A stretch of DNA of 39,741 nucleotides from contig CAZFVY010000066.1 of assembly GCA_964522665.1 (NCBI GenBank), forward strand, positions 1 through 39,741, read 5' to 3'. This document shows positions 30,593-39,419 of this stretch, one piece after another (within the stretch, counting starts at the first letter, position 1; each line of letters begins with the position of its first letter). Source of the DNA: CAZFVY01 sp964522665 (GTDB lineage: Bacteria > Verrucomicrobiota > Verrucomicrobiia > Limisphaerales > CAZFVY01). A program made the translations under genes and the position numbers. Below the pieces are notes generated by a model. It worked only from the letters and a program-made list of their open reading frames with translations. It was not told the DNA's origin and made no database searches.

Positions 30593-33043
30593 ATGCATGA
30601 CATTCGCTTTGCCCTTCGGCTTTGGTTGAAAAACCCAGGCTTCACGTTCGTCGCCATCGCGACGTTGGCCATCGGGATCGGCGCGAATACGACCGTCTTC
30701 TCGACCGTCGGCGCGATGTTCCTGCAACCCCTGCCGGTCAAGGAACCGGACCAACTGGTGATGGTGGTGCAAAAGAGCGCCGTCTGGAACATGCTTCACG
30801 GGCACTCCTGGCTGGACTATCTCGACTACCGTCAGCGGGCCGACGCCTTTTCGGGCGTCCTGGCTTCGATGCTCAATCCGGCGCATCTCAGCGTCCCCGG
30901 GCAGACGCCGGAACGCGCTTGGGTCGAAGCGGTCAGCGGGAATTACTTCTCCCTGCTCGGAGTCGAACCCAAGCTGGGTCGGCTGATTCGGCGAGACGAA
31001 GGTGAGGCCGCCGGAAGTGATCCGATCATCGTGCTCTCGCACCGCTACTGGCAGACCAAGTTCGGCGGCAACCCGTCGGTCATCGGCCAAACGATGACGC
31101 TCAATGGCCACCCGTTTACCATCGTCGGCGTCGCGCCCGAGACGTTCCACAGTGTGCAATGGGCGGTGGCGCCGGCCGCGTTCGTGCCCGCTTCAATGCT
31201 CAGCCAGGTGCGCCCGGGCGGTGAGTATCTTTTGCGTGAACGCGGCGCGGAGGGCGCCTTCAAGATCATCGCGCGCCTGAAACCGGGGGTCACGCTCGCC
31301 CAGGCGCGCGCGTCCGTGGCGATCGTCGCCCAGAGCCTGCGGCGCGACTTTCCCGAGCAACACCGGGACGCCCGGGTATTCGTCTTGCGCGAACGCTTTT
31401 GCCGCCCGGAGCCGGCTTTCAGCGAAGTGATGCCACTCGTCGGATCGGTCTTCATGGGGTTGGTTCTCCTCGTCCTGCTGATCGCGTGCGCGAACGTCGC
31501 GAATTTGATGTTCTCCCGCGCCCTCGTCCGGCAGAAGGAACTCGGCATCCGCGCGGCGATTGGCGCGACGCGGTGGCGCCTGCTGCGTCAATTGCTGGTC
31601 GAGGGAATCATGCTCGGCTTGGCCGCGGGCGCGGCCGGCTGCGCGCTGGCCTTTTGGAGCGCCGATCTGCTCGCCGGTTTCAACCCCGCCGGCGACGTGC
31701 CGGTGAATTTCGAACGCCATTGGGACTGGCGGGTCTTCGCTTTCACCTTCGCCGTCTCCGTCCTGGCCGGCGTCCTCACCGCCATCGCGCCCGCCTGGCG
31801 CGCGACCCGGATTGACGTGCAGACTACTCTGAAAGAATCCGGCGCCGCGCTACTTGGTTCCGGGCGGCATCTCTTTCGCGGCGCGTTGGTCGTCTCGCAA
31901 GTCGCGATCTGCATGATCGTGCTCATCGGGGGCGGCCTCTTGGTCCGCAGCCTCCAGCAAGCCGCCCAGCTCGACCTCGGCTTTCGCGCCGATCACCTGC
32001 TCTTGGCCTCGCTCGACCTCAGCATGCAAGGTTATGACGAGCCAAGGCAGAAGCAGTTCTATCGCGAGTTGACCGAGCGCGTGAAAGTCCTGCCCGGGGT
32101 CCGCTCCGTCACCCTCGCGCGCGTCGTTCCCTTCGACCAAGGGTTCGACGTCGGACTCGTGGCCGCCGAGGAAAACGCCGGCGACAAGAACAATTTCACC
32201 AGCGCCAACATCAACCGGGTTGATCCCGACTACCTGTCCACGTTGGGCGTCACTTTATTGCGCGGACGCAACTTCACGGCGCAGGATTCCGAGGGCTCTA
32301 CCAAGGTGGCGGTGGTCAACGCCTTCATGGCGGAGAAACTCTGGCCTGGCCAAGATCCGCTCGGCAAACGATTCAGGTGGAATGACAACTCCGATCCGTG
32401 GCAAGTCGTCGGCGTGACGCGCAATGGCAAATACGTGATGATCGGGGAGGAGCCGCGGCCATTCTTCTATGTGCCGCTGGCCCAAAACCACGCCGCGCCG
32501 ATCACGCTCCATGTTTGGACCGCGGGCGACCCCGCGGCCTTGACGCCCGCCGTGCGCGAGGCGTTGAAGCAGATGGACCCGCGCCTCCCGCTTTACAATG
32601 TCGGCACGATGGAACAACACCTCCATGACAGCGTTTTCGCAATGATGCCGTTGCGCATTGGAGCGGCGCTGGCCGGGGTCCTGGGACTGCTCGGCTTGTT
32701 GCTCGCCGTGATGGGCATCTACGGCGTCGTCTCCTATTGCGTAAGCCAGCGCACCCGCGAAATCGGCATGCGCCTCGCCCTGGGCGCGCCGAAACTGGAA
32801 ATCTTTCGGCTCGTGATCCGCGACGGCTTGAAATTGACCCTCATCGGTCTTGCCATCGGACTGATCGGCGGCTTGGGCCTAACCGGGTTGTTTCGCAAAG
32901 TTCTGTATGGCTTGAACCCTGCCGCCACGCCGGTCTTCGCCGGCGTCGTGCTATTGCTCGGCGCCGTGGCTCTTTTGGCTTGCTACCTCCCCGCCCGCCG
33001 CGCGGCGAAAGTCGATCCGATGGTGGCGTTGCGCTACGAGTGA
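30593..33043 (+). CDS. ADOP-type ABC transporter permease (MacB/FtsX family)
   Basis: This 816-residue protein starts directly at MHDIRFALRLWLKNPGFTFVAI, the usual ADOP start without a HAAS prefix. It has a MacB-like periplasmic domain (about 45-250), three membrane helices of a first FtsX domain (about 280-405; CANVANLMFSRALVRQKELG and GIRAAIGATRWRLLRQLLVEG), a second periplasmic domain and a second FtsX domain ending AAKVDPMVALRYE. The duplicated architecture is the acidobacterial/verrucomicrobial 'duplicated orphan permease' type. It lacks its own ATPase; the LolD-like gene at 17800 could serve it, but they are 12 kb apart. The substrate is unknown. Confidence 0.92.
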   Translation: MHDIRFALRLWLKNPGFTFVAIATLAIGIGANTTVFSTVGAMFLQPLPVKEPDQLVMVVQKSAVWNMLHGHSWLDYLDYRQRADAFSGVLASMLNPAHLSVPGQTPERAWVEAVSGNYFSLLGVEPKLGRLIRRDEGEAAGSDPIIVLSHRYWQTKFGGNPSVIGQTMTLNGHPFTIVGVAPETFHSVQWAVAPAAFVPASMLSQVRPGGEYLLRERGAEGAFKIIARLKPGVTLAQARASVAIVAQSLRRDFPEQHRDARVFVLRERFCRPEPAFSEVMPLVGSVFMGLVLLVLLIACANVANLMFSRALVRQKELGIRAAIGATRWRLLRQLLVEGIMLGLAAGAAGCALAFWSADLLAGFNPAGDVPVNFERHWDWRVFAFTFAVSVLAGVLTAIAPAWRATRIDVQTTLKESGAALLGSGRHLFRGALVVSQVAICMIVLIGGGLLVRSLQQAAQLDLGFRADHLLLASLDLSMQGYDEPRQKQFYRELTERVKVLPGVRSVTLARVVPFDQGFDVGLVAAEENAGDKNNFTSANINRVDPDYLSTLGVTLLRGRNFTAQDSEGSTKVAVVNAFMAEKLWPGQDPLGKRFRWNDNSDPWQVVGVTRNGKYVMIGEEPRPFFYVPLAQNHAAPITLHVWTAGDPAALTPAVREALKQMDPRLPLYNVGTMEQHLHDSVFAMMPLRIGAALAGVLGLLGLLLAVMGIYGVVSYCVSQRTREIGMRLALGAPKLEIFRLVIRDGLKLTLIGLAIGLIGGLGLTGLFRKVLYGLNPAATPVFAGVVLLLGAVALLACYLPARRAAKVDPMVALRYE

Positions 33044-33155
33044 GCTTGCCGCGCCGCGGCAATAAGGTCGCAGCCCGGCAATAATCTCGATCCCATCAAA
33101 TCGCGCCAACGGCGCCTAATCGAACCGGCGCCCTTACCGCCTACTGACCGGGCGT

Positions 33156-33572
33156 TCATCCGACCAGTAGTTCCAAGCTCTCGCGCTTCGCGGCTGCCAA
33201 AAGCTCCGCGTCAAGGGACGCCAGCGGAAGCGAACGGCGGATCGCCAATTCCAGATACGCCGCGTCGTAGCCCGTCAGCTTGTGTTTCTGCGCCAGCGCC
33301 CGGGTGGCGGACCACGCCTGGCTCACGGCCGCCTCGTCGAGTTCGATCGGCAGTAATCGGAGCAACGCCAAATGTCGGCTCGCCTCCGCCCCACTACAGC
33401 GTTTTTGTCTCTCAACGCTCAATAACGCGTTTCCGATCTCCCAATGCCAGAGCGCCGGCACAAAGGCCTTGCCGCCCGCGCCCAACGCGTCGAGAACGCG
33501 GTCGGTTTCGGGAGTGGCCTCGTCTTCCAAAACCCAGGCCAGCGCGAACGACGCATCCACGACCAAATTCAT
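33156..33572 (-). CDS. PIN-domain toxin (VapC-like)
   Basis: This 138-residue protein carries the PIN acidic residues: D6 in VVDASFALAW, E45 in WEIGNALL, D103 in LTGYDAAYLELA and D121 in ASLDAELL. PIN toxins of this type are Mg-dependent ribonucleases cutting tRNA or rRNA. Its ATG lies inside the antitoxin stop (ATGA, 4-base overlap), so the pair is translationally coupled. Confidence 0.92.
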   Translation of the reverse strand: MNLVVDASFALAWVLEDEATPETDRVLDALGAGGKAFVPALWHWEIGNALLSVERQKRCSGAEASRHLALLRLLPIELDEAAVSQAWSATRALAQKHKLTGYDAAYLELAIRRSLPLASLDAELLAAAKRESLELLVG

Positions 33573-33835
33573 GGACGCCCTTCGTTTACGAGATTCCGCA
33601 GACGAAGCTTTTGCTTTCCCGGAGGATTCAACGTGATGCGCCTGGTTCTGATTTCCCGGATCGCCGCCTGCACCTCGGCCAGACTCCGCGCCTTCGCGGG
33701 AACCAGCTTCGCAACTTCCTCACCGTGAAGCGTAATCGCAAATCCCTCGCCGCCACGAACCCGTTGCAAGAGTTCGGAGAACTTCGCTTTGGCTTCGGAC
33801 GCCGCAATAATGGTGGTGGCGTTCATTGGAGTCAT
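33569..33835 (-). CDS. Antitoxin, Phd/YefM-like
   Basis: This 88-residue protein, from the ATG at 33835 (a second ATG at 33826), has the Phd/YefM start TTIIAASEAKAKFSELLQRV and the strand GEGFAITLHGEEVAKLVPA. The C-terminal half is charged and probably wraps the toxin. The pair is a VapC-type toxin with a Phd-type antitoxin, a common mix. It should repress its own promoter through the repeats at 33845-33862. Confidence 0.88.
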   Translation of the reverse strand: MTPMNATTIIAASEAKAKFSELLQRVRGGEGFAITLHGEEVAKLVPAKARSLAEVQAAIREIRTRRITLNPPGKQKLRLRNLVNEGRP

Positions 33836-33844
33836 CGAAATAGT

Positions 33845-33862
33845 TTTGACCGATCTTTGACC
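33845..33862 (-). promoter_or_regulatory. Direct repeats upstream of the antitoxin (operator candidate)
   Basis: TTTGACC occurs at 33845-33851 and again at 33856-33862, an 11-base period (one helical turn), 10 bases upstream of the antitoxin ATG. Such repeats are typical of Phd-family autorepression. Confidence 0.45.
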
Positions 33863-33923
33863 AGTCTAACTGAGAATCCAACGACGGAGAAGGAAAATCC
33901 AAACGGAAATTGACGTGTGGCGA

Positions 33924-34280
33924 TTAATCCGAACCACGCTCGACGTCCAGGATCATCTGCCGAACCGCCGACAACAATCCGGGAATACCCGTTTGAACGG
34001 CTTGCCACAAGATCTCATAGTCGATCGCATCGTAGCTGTGGCTAACGCGGTCACGCATTCCAGCGATTCCTCGCCAGTCAACGGTCGGATATTGCCCGAT
34101 CAGATCCGGCGGGAGACGCTTCACCGCCTCACCAAGAACCTCCATCACTCGCTCAAACGCCGCTTGCCTCTGCCAATCGGATAAGATCAGCGGCAACGGA
34201 TACGCGGCGCACAGTTCCTGCGCCTTCAAGGCGTATTCGGAAATCTGCGCCAACGTGACGCGCGGATCACGCCTGCTCAT
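33924..34280 (-). CDS. HepT-like toxin (DUF86)
   Basis: This 118-residue, mostly helical protein has the HepT active motif R-x4-H-x-Y at R76, H81 and Y83 (GMRDRVSHSYDAIDY). In the studied pair HepT is an RNase that is neutralised when MntA adds AMP to the tyrosine of this motif. Its start overlaps the MntA gene by 14 bases. Confidence 0.9.
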   Translation of the reverse strand: MSRRDPRVTLAQISEYALKAQELCAAYPLPLILSDWQRQAAFERVMEVLGEAVKRLPPDLIGQYPTVDWRGIAGMRDRVSHSYDAIDYEILWQAVQTGIPGLLSAVRQMILDVERGSD

Positions 34281-34578
34281 AAATCGTCACCGCCTCGCGC
34301 AGCACTTCGTCACGGAAATACCGACTCAGACTGCGCGGCGTATGAAGGTCCACCTTGCCTCCGAGAATGAGAGAAAGTTCATCCGCCCAACGGAAAAACT
34401 CCCAGCCGGCTATTCGGTTCGGTAGGAACTCTACCAGCACGTCCACGTCGCTCCGGACAGGATCAAAATCATCGCGCAGGACCGACCCAAACAAACTCAG
34501 TCGTCGGATCCCGCGCTCACGGGAGAAACGCGTGATCCGCTCAACGTCGATTGCAATGGGCAGGGTCGTTGCGTTCAC
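34267..34578 (-). CDS. MntA-like nucleotidyltransferase antitoxin
   Basis: This 103-residue protein starts at GTG (34578). The minimal nucleotidyltransferase motif is present: GS at 31-32 (LSLFGSVLRDDF) and D44-x-D46 (SDVDVLVEF). It would adenylylate the HepT partner to keep it inactive. The GTG start is the only one before the motif, and no ribosome-binding site is obvious. Confidence 0.88.
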   Translation of the reverse strand: MNATTLPIAIDVERITRFSRERGIRRLSLFGSVLRDDFDPVRSDVDVLVEFLPNRIAGWEFFRWADELSLILGGKVDLHTPRSLSRYFRDEVLREAVTIYEQA

Positions 34579-34702
34579 TGAGGAAGTATTGCGTAGAAAC
34601 CCGCCTTCCGCAACCTCGCGCTCCCGCCACGGTCTTCAAAGCAATACTCTTTGCGAGCCTAATGCCCCAAGAATCGAGTCGCGTTTCCTGTGTGCGGTGT
34701 TA

Positions 34703-34719
34703 GGTTTCCCGCGGAAACC
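34703..34719 (+). promoter_or_regulatory. Hairpin just before the ferritin-like gene start
   Basis: GGTTTCC and GGAAACC pair perfectly around CGC, ending 8 bases before the ATG at 34728. It abuts the expected ribosome-binding site (CCGAGATGCC) and could affect translation initiation. This is a structural observation only. Confidence 0.35.
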
Positions 34720-34727
34720 GAGATGCC

Positions 34728-36152
34728 ATGAAAGATTACCACAGTTTTCGCAACCTGCCGCCGCTGGCGGGACTTTGCACGTTCGAGCAAGCCGCCAAAC
34801 CGGGCTTGTCGGTCGAGCAGTGCGTCAGCCGGCTCAAGCGCTACCACTACGCCTTCAAGCGGCTGCATCAGATCTTCACCGCGCGCATCACCGCCGAGCC
34901 GATCTACGAATTGAAGATGGGCTTCAGCCATCACGCCTACCTCTGCGCCGAGCACGTTTCCGCTCTGCGCCAGCGCGTGGGCGAAATGCGCGAGCCGCCA
35001 CTGGGCCTGGACCTGGTCCCGGACGATAACCTCGAAATATTCTTCGACGAAATCCTCGCGGCGCCCTCAACCGAAGAGTTGGCCCTCGGCCTTTACGAAA
35101 AGGCGGCGCCGGCGCTGGCCGTCGCGATCAAACGGCACTTGGCGGACACCAACCCGCTGGTCGATCAGCCAACCGTCCGCGTCTGCCGCTTCGCCGCGCT
35201 GGAATTGGAGGACATACTGCAATTTGGCCAACGGACGGTCGCCGCGCTGATCGATGACGCCACGCGCGAACGCCTGGCGCCGGCGACGGCCCGCCTCGAC
35301 GACTGTCTGGCTCGCGCCGGCGGTCTCGACGGCGCCGCGCCGCGCGCGGAAGAAAAGGCGGCGCGCCACCATTCCCTGAAACCCTATCAGTACGACGCCC
35401 GACCGCGCCGCGACGAACGTTTCCCCGATCCCTACAACATGGGGGTCAACGCCGAGGTGTTCCTCTACGACCCAAAGTTCCCGCCGGCGCCCAAGACGCT
35501 GATGATGTTCTACAAGCGGATTCGCGAGATCGACGTGCCGGAAATGATGGCGAGCATCATCGCCGAGACGCCCGACAAACCGTGGAACTACTACCGCGAC
35601 ATGACCCGCCAACTCTGGGACGAGGCGCGTCACGCGATGATGGGCGAAGTCGGCTTCGTCAAATCCGGCATCGATTGGCCGCATCAGGTCATGATCAATT
35701 TCACTTGGTCGCTGGCCCTCAACACGCAACTCAAGCCCCTCGAACGGCACGCGGTGCTTTACTACATCGAACAGGGTTTGATGCCCAAGACCGGGAAACG
35801 GTTTGAGTGGGAAGTCGGCCTGGCCTCGGGTGATCCCTATTCGGCGTTGATCCAGGATTACGATTGGGCCGACGAAGTACTGCATGCGCGCATCGGCCGG
35901 GAATGGTATTTGAAGGAATTCAAGGACGCCCGCGCCGCGGTTCATTACGGCGACGAATGCTGGTCGCGCGTGCTCATGGGCTGGTCGCAATGGCGCGACG
36001 AAGGGTTGACGCAGCACCGCAATTGGTGGCCGGAAGTCTATCGCGCCGCCTGCGCGGGCTGGGGCGTCGAACCCGACCCGGAGGTCCTCAAATACCACAC
36101 GAGCTACGAGGCGGTCCGCGCCGACCTAAAAGCGATCTCGGCGTCGGCGTGA
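34728..36152 (+). CDS. Ferritin-like (di-iron) protein, function unknown
   Basis: This 474-residue soluble protein has no signal peptide. It appears to contain two helical halves: residues about 25-180 (EPIYELKMGFSHHAYLCAEHV with H68, H69, E75, H76; AALELEDIL) and about 255-400 (EIDVPEMMASIIAE and QLWDEARHAMMGE with E299 and H302; DYDWADEVLHARIGREWY). The E-x2-H spacing and paired helices are typical of ferritin-like di-iron or haem-free oxygenase folds. A related group is the DUF455 family, but I cannot assign one by eye. It stands alone with no neighbouring redox partner. Oxygenase, oxidase or storage functions are all possible. Confidence 0.75.
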   Translation: MKDYHSFRNLPPLAGLCTFEQAAKPGLSVEQCVSRLKRYHYAFKRLHQIFTARITAEPIYELKMGFSHHAYLCAEHVSALRQRVGEMREPPLGLDLVPDDNLEIFFDEILAAPSTEELALGLYEKAAPALAVAIKRHLADTNPLVDQPTVRVCRFAALELEDILQFGQRTVAALIDDATRERLAPATARLDDCLARAGGLDGAAPRAEEKAARHHSLKPYQYDARPRRDERFPDPYNMGVNAEVFLYDPKFPPAPKTLMMFYKRIREIDVPEMMASIIAETPDKPWNYYRDMTRQLWDEARHAMMGEVGFVKSGIDWPHQVMINFTWSLALNTQLKPLERHAVLYYIEQGLMPKTGKRFEWEVGLASGDPYSALIQDYDWADEVLHARIGREWYLKEFKDARAAVHYGDECWSRVLMGWSQWRDEGLTQHRNWWPEVYRAACAGWGVEPDPEVLKYHTSYEAVRADLKAISASA

Positions 36153-36433
36153 CGCGCTGGCGGAAGTGAAAAGAAACCCGAGCGGGAACGGCGAGGCCCT
36201 CATCTAGCCCCGAGCGCGCGATCCTCACGCGCCCAGCGTGATATTCACGCGACGCGAGCCGCCACCGTTCCTTCCGGCTGCGCCCACGAGGCGGCATCCC
36301 GGCGTTTTCACCGGGCCCCGCTACCGCTTGGTCGAAGGTTTCTACCTTAAACATAGTAGGCTCCCGCTTTGTTGAGCAGAGTCGATTCGGCTGGCATGTG
36401 CCATGCTGTACGCACTTCAAATCTTTTACGTCC

Positions 36434-37303
36434 ATGGAAACGTCTAATAAATCAACTCGCGCGGGTTCACGTTTGGCGGTCTTCTCTTTGGCGGGATTTA
36501 CACTGATCGAACTGCTGACCGTCATTGCCATCATCGCCATTCTAGCGAGTCTCCTCTTGCCAGCGATTACGAGAGCCAAGGAACATGCCAAGGCGACGGT
36601 TTGCCTGAACAATCTTCGCCAAATCGGGATTAGTATTCAAACGTTCTCTATGGAGAACAACGATCGCTTTCCCGCGGGGCTGGGCGGAAAAGAAATTGCC
36701 CCGCCCTACTGGTGTTACAAGAATGGCACCGACGCCGACCGTCTCGCTGAGCCGACCCGGCGGCCGCTCTATCCGTTTCTCAAGAACTCAAAGGTCTTCC
36801 ATTGTCCTTCCGACAAGGGAATGGATTTCTCCCCGGTCGGGCCGAACTATCAGCCGAGCCGCTATGACGCGCTTGGCAGCAGCTATTTGTTGAATGACGC
36901 ACCGCGAGGACTCCCCAACAGCGCCTTGTTGGTACCCGCCGGTTCGATCGCCGGGAAACCAGTCAATTGGGCGCCGAATCCGTCCCAATTCATTCTTGTG
37001 GAAGAGGAACCCGCGGGCCCACGCATGAGGATTACCGGGCTGGACCCTTGCAAGCTGGGAGTGGATCCGCGGGCGTGGTACTATTTCCATTGGCATTTCA
37101 CCCATATTCCATCGACCGTCACCGATCTGAAGCGCGACACGCAACAGTTCATTTCTCCCACGCTGTTTGTCGATGGGCACTCTTCGAAGGTTGACTTCAC
37201 CATGTCGATCACGAACGACCCGGCCCATCCCTGGGAGGCGACCGATCAGTATATTTGGTATAAGCCAAACGACGTGCAACCGCCAAAGCTGCTGACGCGG
37301 TGA
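36434..37303 (+). CDS. Type II secretion-type pseudopilin (prepilin-type protein)
   Basis: The ATG at 36434 gives 289 residues; the upstream frame from 36398 adds a non-matching tail. The prepilin leader is LAVFSLAGFTLIELLTVIAI, cut before FTLIELL, with a long hydrophobic helix and a basic stretch. The body has the H-x-DG-type end LFVDGHSSKVDF and repeated landmarks of verrucomicrobial and planctomycetal pseudopilins (CLNNLRQIGISIQTF and FHCPSDKG). These proteins are numerous in this phylum, and their roles in secretion or surface attachment are not settled. Confidence 0.9.
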   Translation: METSNKSTRAGSRLAVFSLAGFTLIELLTVIAIIAILASLLLPAITRAKEHAKATVCLNNLRQIGISIQTFSMENNDRFPAGLGGKEIAPPYWCYKNGTDADRLAEPTRRPLYPFLKNSKVFHCPSDKGMDFSPVGPNYQPSRYDALGSSYLLNDAPRGLPNSALLVPAGSIAGKPVNWAPNPSQFILVEEEPAGPRMRITGLDPCKLGVDPRAWYYFHWHFTHIPSTVTDLKRDTQQFISPTLFVDGHSSKVDFTMSITNDPAHPWEATDQYIWYKPNDVQPPKLLTR

Positions 37304-37620
37304 TCACCAGAAGGAATCGAGACGCTCCCAGCGGGCCTCCAAATTGGCCGCAGTAGCTGGCGTAGTTGAGCGTCGGAGGCACGGCGCGGCAAAATCGTTC
37401 GAGTTCGCGAGTGGCGCTTCCTCGTGGTCAATCGCCCCCGAACTGGTCGTCGTACCGAGGCGCCACGTCGTCACCGCGTTCCTGGCCTCTCTCGAAACGC
37501 TCCGAAACGAGAGCCGAACTCATCCAGGACACATGCCCCCACGATCGGACAGCCATCCGGTAACCACCTTGGGGGGAATTCCCCACTGCCCTGGTCCGCT
37601 CACCCGGTAACATTTTGCCC
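37304..37620. other. Intergenic region with a 12-base palindrome
   Basis: No protein-like frame is visible. GGGGAATTCCCC at 37573-37584 is a perfect palindrome 37 bases before the ATG of the beta-barrel gene. No promoter boxes were seen. Confidence 0.4.
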
Positions 37621-38157
37621 ATGTTAAAACTAACTCTGAAAAACCTCATGCAGGTAGGAGGAACCATCCTGATGCTGGCGGCAAAGTCGGCCTTGGGAGC
37701 GGACGATCAAAGCGACCTTTACCGCGCCAACGAATTCTCACTGGATGGATTCGGAAGCGCGTCCCTCGGAAAATACTCGCTCGATCATATCTCCGGCCAA
37801 AGAATCCGCGAGAATACCCGGCTGGGCGCGGGCGCCGGCCTTGACTATTTCTTCACCCGCTACCTCGGCATCTCCGCTGATGCCTATTCCGAGAACATCA
37901 CCGGAACCTTCATCGACAGCGCTTCGGCCAATCTGACCATCCGTTTGCCCTTGGGGAACAGCGGATTCGCCCCTTACGCCTTTGGCGGCGGCGGACGTCA
38001 ATTTGACTTGGCCAAATTGTGGTTCGCCCAAGTCGGCGCCGGCATCGAGTATCGTTTCAGTCCCAATATAGGATTATTCGCGGACGGTCGCTGGGTCCTC
38101 CCGGATCATACGAAGTATTTCGGGGTTGCCCGCTTGGGAATGCGTTATACCTTTTGA
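37621..38157 (+). CDS. Small outer-membrane beta-barrel protein
   Basis: The ATG at 37621 gives 178 residues with a signal peptide (LKNLMQVGGTILMLAAKSALGA). The rest is a run of amphipathic strands with frequent glycines and aromatic belts (GAGAGLDYFFTRYLGISADAY, APYAFGGGGRQF, GLFADGRWVL) and ends RLGMRYTF, the terminal phenylalanine typical of outer-membrane barrels. It is probably a porin-like or OmpA-barrel-like protein of unknown function. A terminator follows at 38177. Confidence 0.82.
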   Translation: MLKLTLKNLMQVGGTILMLAAKSALGADDQSDLYRANEFSLDGFGSASLGKYSLDHISGQRIRENTRLGAGAGLDYFFTRYLGISADAYSENITGTFIDSASANLTIRLPLGNSGFAPYAFGGGGRQFDLAKLWFAQVGAGIEYRFSPNIGLFADGRWVLPDHTKYFGVARLGMRYTF

Positions 38158-38176
38158 AAGACACCGTCCGCGCTCA

Positions 38177-38210
38177 GCGCCGGTGGTAAACCCGCCGGCG
38201 CAGTTTTGTT
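38177..38210 (+). terminator. Intrinsic terminator after the beta-barrel gene
   Basis: GCGCCGGTGG and CCCGCCGGCGC form a 10-base stem (one G-U) around TAAAC, followed by AGTTTTGTTT. It starts 20 bases after the stop. Confidence 0.75.
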
Positions 38211-38375
38211 TCCGCTGCCTGCCGCCACTAAAGCCTCTCGGCGATCCTGGACATACCGGTTTATTATTGTTCTTTCCTTTATCCGGGGGGCGGAACGCGG
38301 CGGCCAATGGCATTTTGCCCCGCGGTTTCGCGAACTCCCCGCCATGGATTTTTTGGCGCTTTCTAAGACGGAGCG

Positions 38376-39308
38376 TCAATACATGTCCGGCACGTAGAGG
38401 TCTTTTGAGACGGGCTTGCGGATATAATCGGGATTATGGATGCGGGCGGGAAGAACGATCGGCTCATGAAACACTTCCCGATAGGGGATCTGACTGAGCA
38501 GATGCCGGATGCAATTCAACCGGGCCTTCTTCTTGTCCACCGCTTCGACGATCCACCAGCGGGCCTCGGCAATATGCGTGCGGTCGAGCATGGCTTCCTT
38601 CGCCTTGGTGTAGTCTTCCCAGCGCCGGCGGGATTCCAGGTCCATGGGGCTTAGCTTCCACTGCTTGATCGGATCGCGAATGCGCATTTGGAAGCGCAGG
38701 TGCTGCTCGTCGTCGGTGATCGAGAACCAGTACTTGAGCAAGATGATGCCTGACCGGGCCAGCATCTTTTCAAACTCCGGCACCGTGCGGAAGAATTCCT
38801 CGATGTCATCCTCCGAGCAAAAGCCCATCACCCGCTCCACCCCGGCCCGGTTGTACCACGAACGGTCAAACAAGACCATCTCGCCGCCGGCGGGCAAATA
38901 CTGGACGTAACGTTGGAAATACCATTGGCTCTGCTCGCGTTCACTGGGCGCCGGCAGAGCGGCGACGCGGCAAACGCGGGGATTCAACCGTTGGGTAATG
39001 CGCTTGATGACGCCTCCCTTGCCGGCGGCGTCACGACCTTCGAACAGCACGACCACCTTCAGTTTCTGAGTCACCACCCAGTCTTGCAGTTTGATCAATT
39101 CGCGCTGCAATCGAAACAATTCCTTGAAATAAAGGCTTCGGGGCAGCAGACCCGGCTTGGGGAGATCGGGATGTTCGGCCAATTCGTCAACCAGATTCGC
39201 CAGCCGGTCGTCGTCCAACTCCATTTCCAATTCTTCGTCGAAGCTGTCTTCCATCTCGGCGTGAACGCGCTCTTTTTGATGTTGAGTCTTTTTTTTCTTG
39301 GCAGGCAT
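38376..39308 (-). CDS. ppk2: Polyphosphate kinase 2 family protein
   Basis: This 310-residue protein has a Walker A loop GRDAAGKGG (91-99), the PPK2 segment LFDRSWYNRAGVERVMGF, the lid region and LKYWFSITDDEQHLRF, and ends YVPDMY. The acidic N-terminal 45 residues (KKKKTQHQKERVHAEMEDSFDEELEME) are a less conserved extension. PPK2 enzymes transfer phosphate from polyphosphate to nucleoside (di)phosphates or the reverse; class I members favour GDP/ADP. It is transcribed from the side of the PiT phosphate transporter, 111 bases away. Confidence 0.93.
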   Translation of the reverse strand: MPAKKKKTQHQKERVHAEMEDSFDEELEMELDDDRLANLVDELAEHPDLPKPGLLPRSLYFKELFRLQRELIKLQDWVVTQKLKVVVLFEGRDAAGKGGVIKRITQRLNPRVCRVAALPAPSEREQSQWYFQRYVQYLPAGGEMVLFDRSWYNRAGVERVMGFCSEDDIEEFFRTVPEFEKMLARSGIILLKYWFSITDDEQHLRFQMRIRDPIKQWKLSPMDLESRRRWEDYTKAKEAMLDRTHIAEARWWIVEAVDKKKARLNCIRHLLSQIPYREVFHEPIVLPARIHNPDYIRKPVSKDLYVPDMY

Positions 39309-39419
39309 GTTTTGATCTTATCTAAAAAGCGGGACAGAGATAGGCCAATAAATATTAGCTCGGTACCGCTTGCATCGTCTGCATTCCGCTCACGAGACCT
39401 GGATGAACACCCCGGCCGA

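Noticed and set aside
34959..36098. Long minus-strand frame antisense to the ferritin-like gene
   Set aside because: It has no domain signature, while the plus-strand translation has conserved-looking E/H helices and a clean start.
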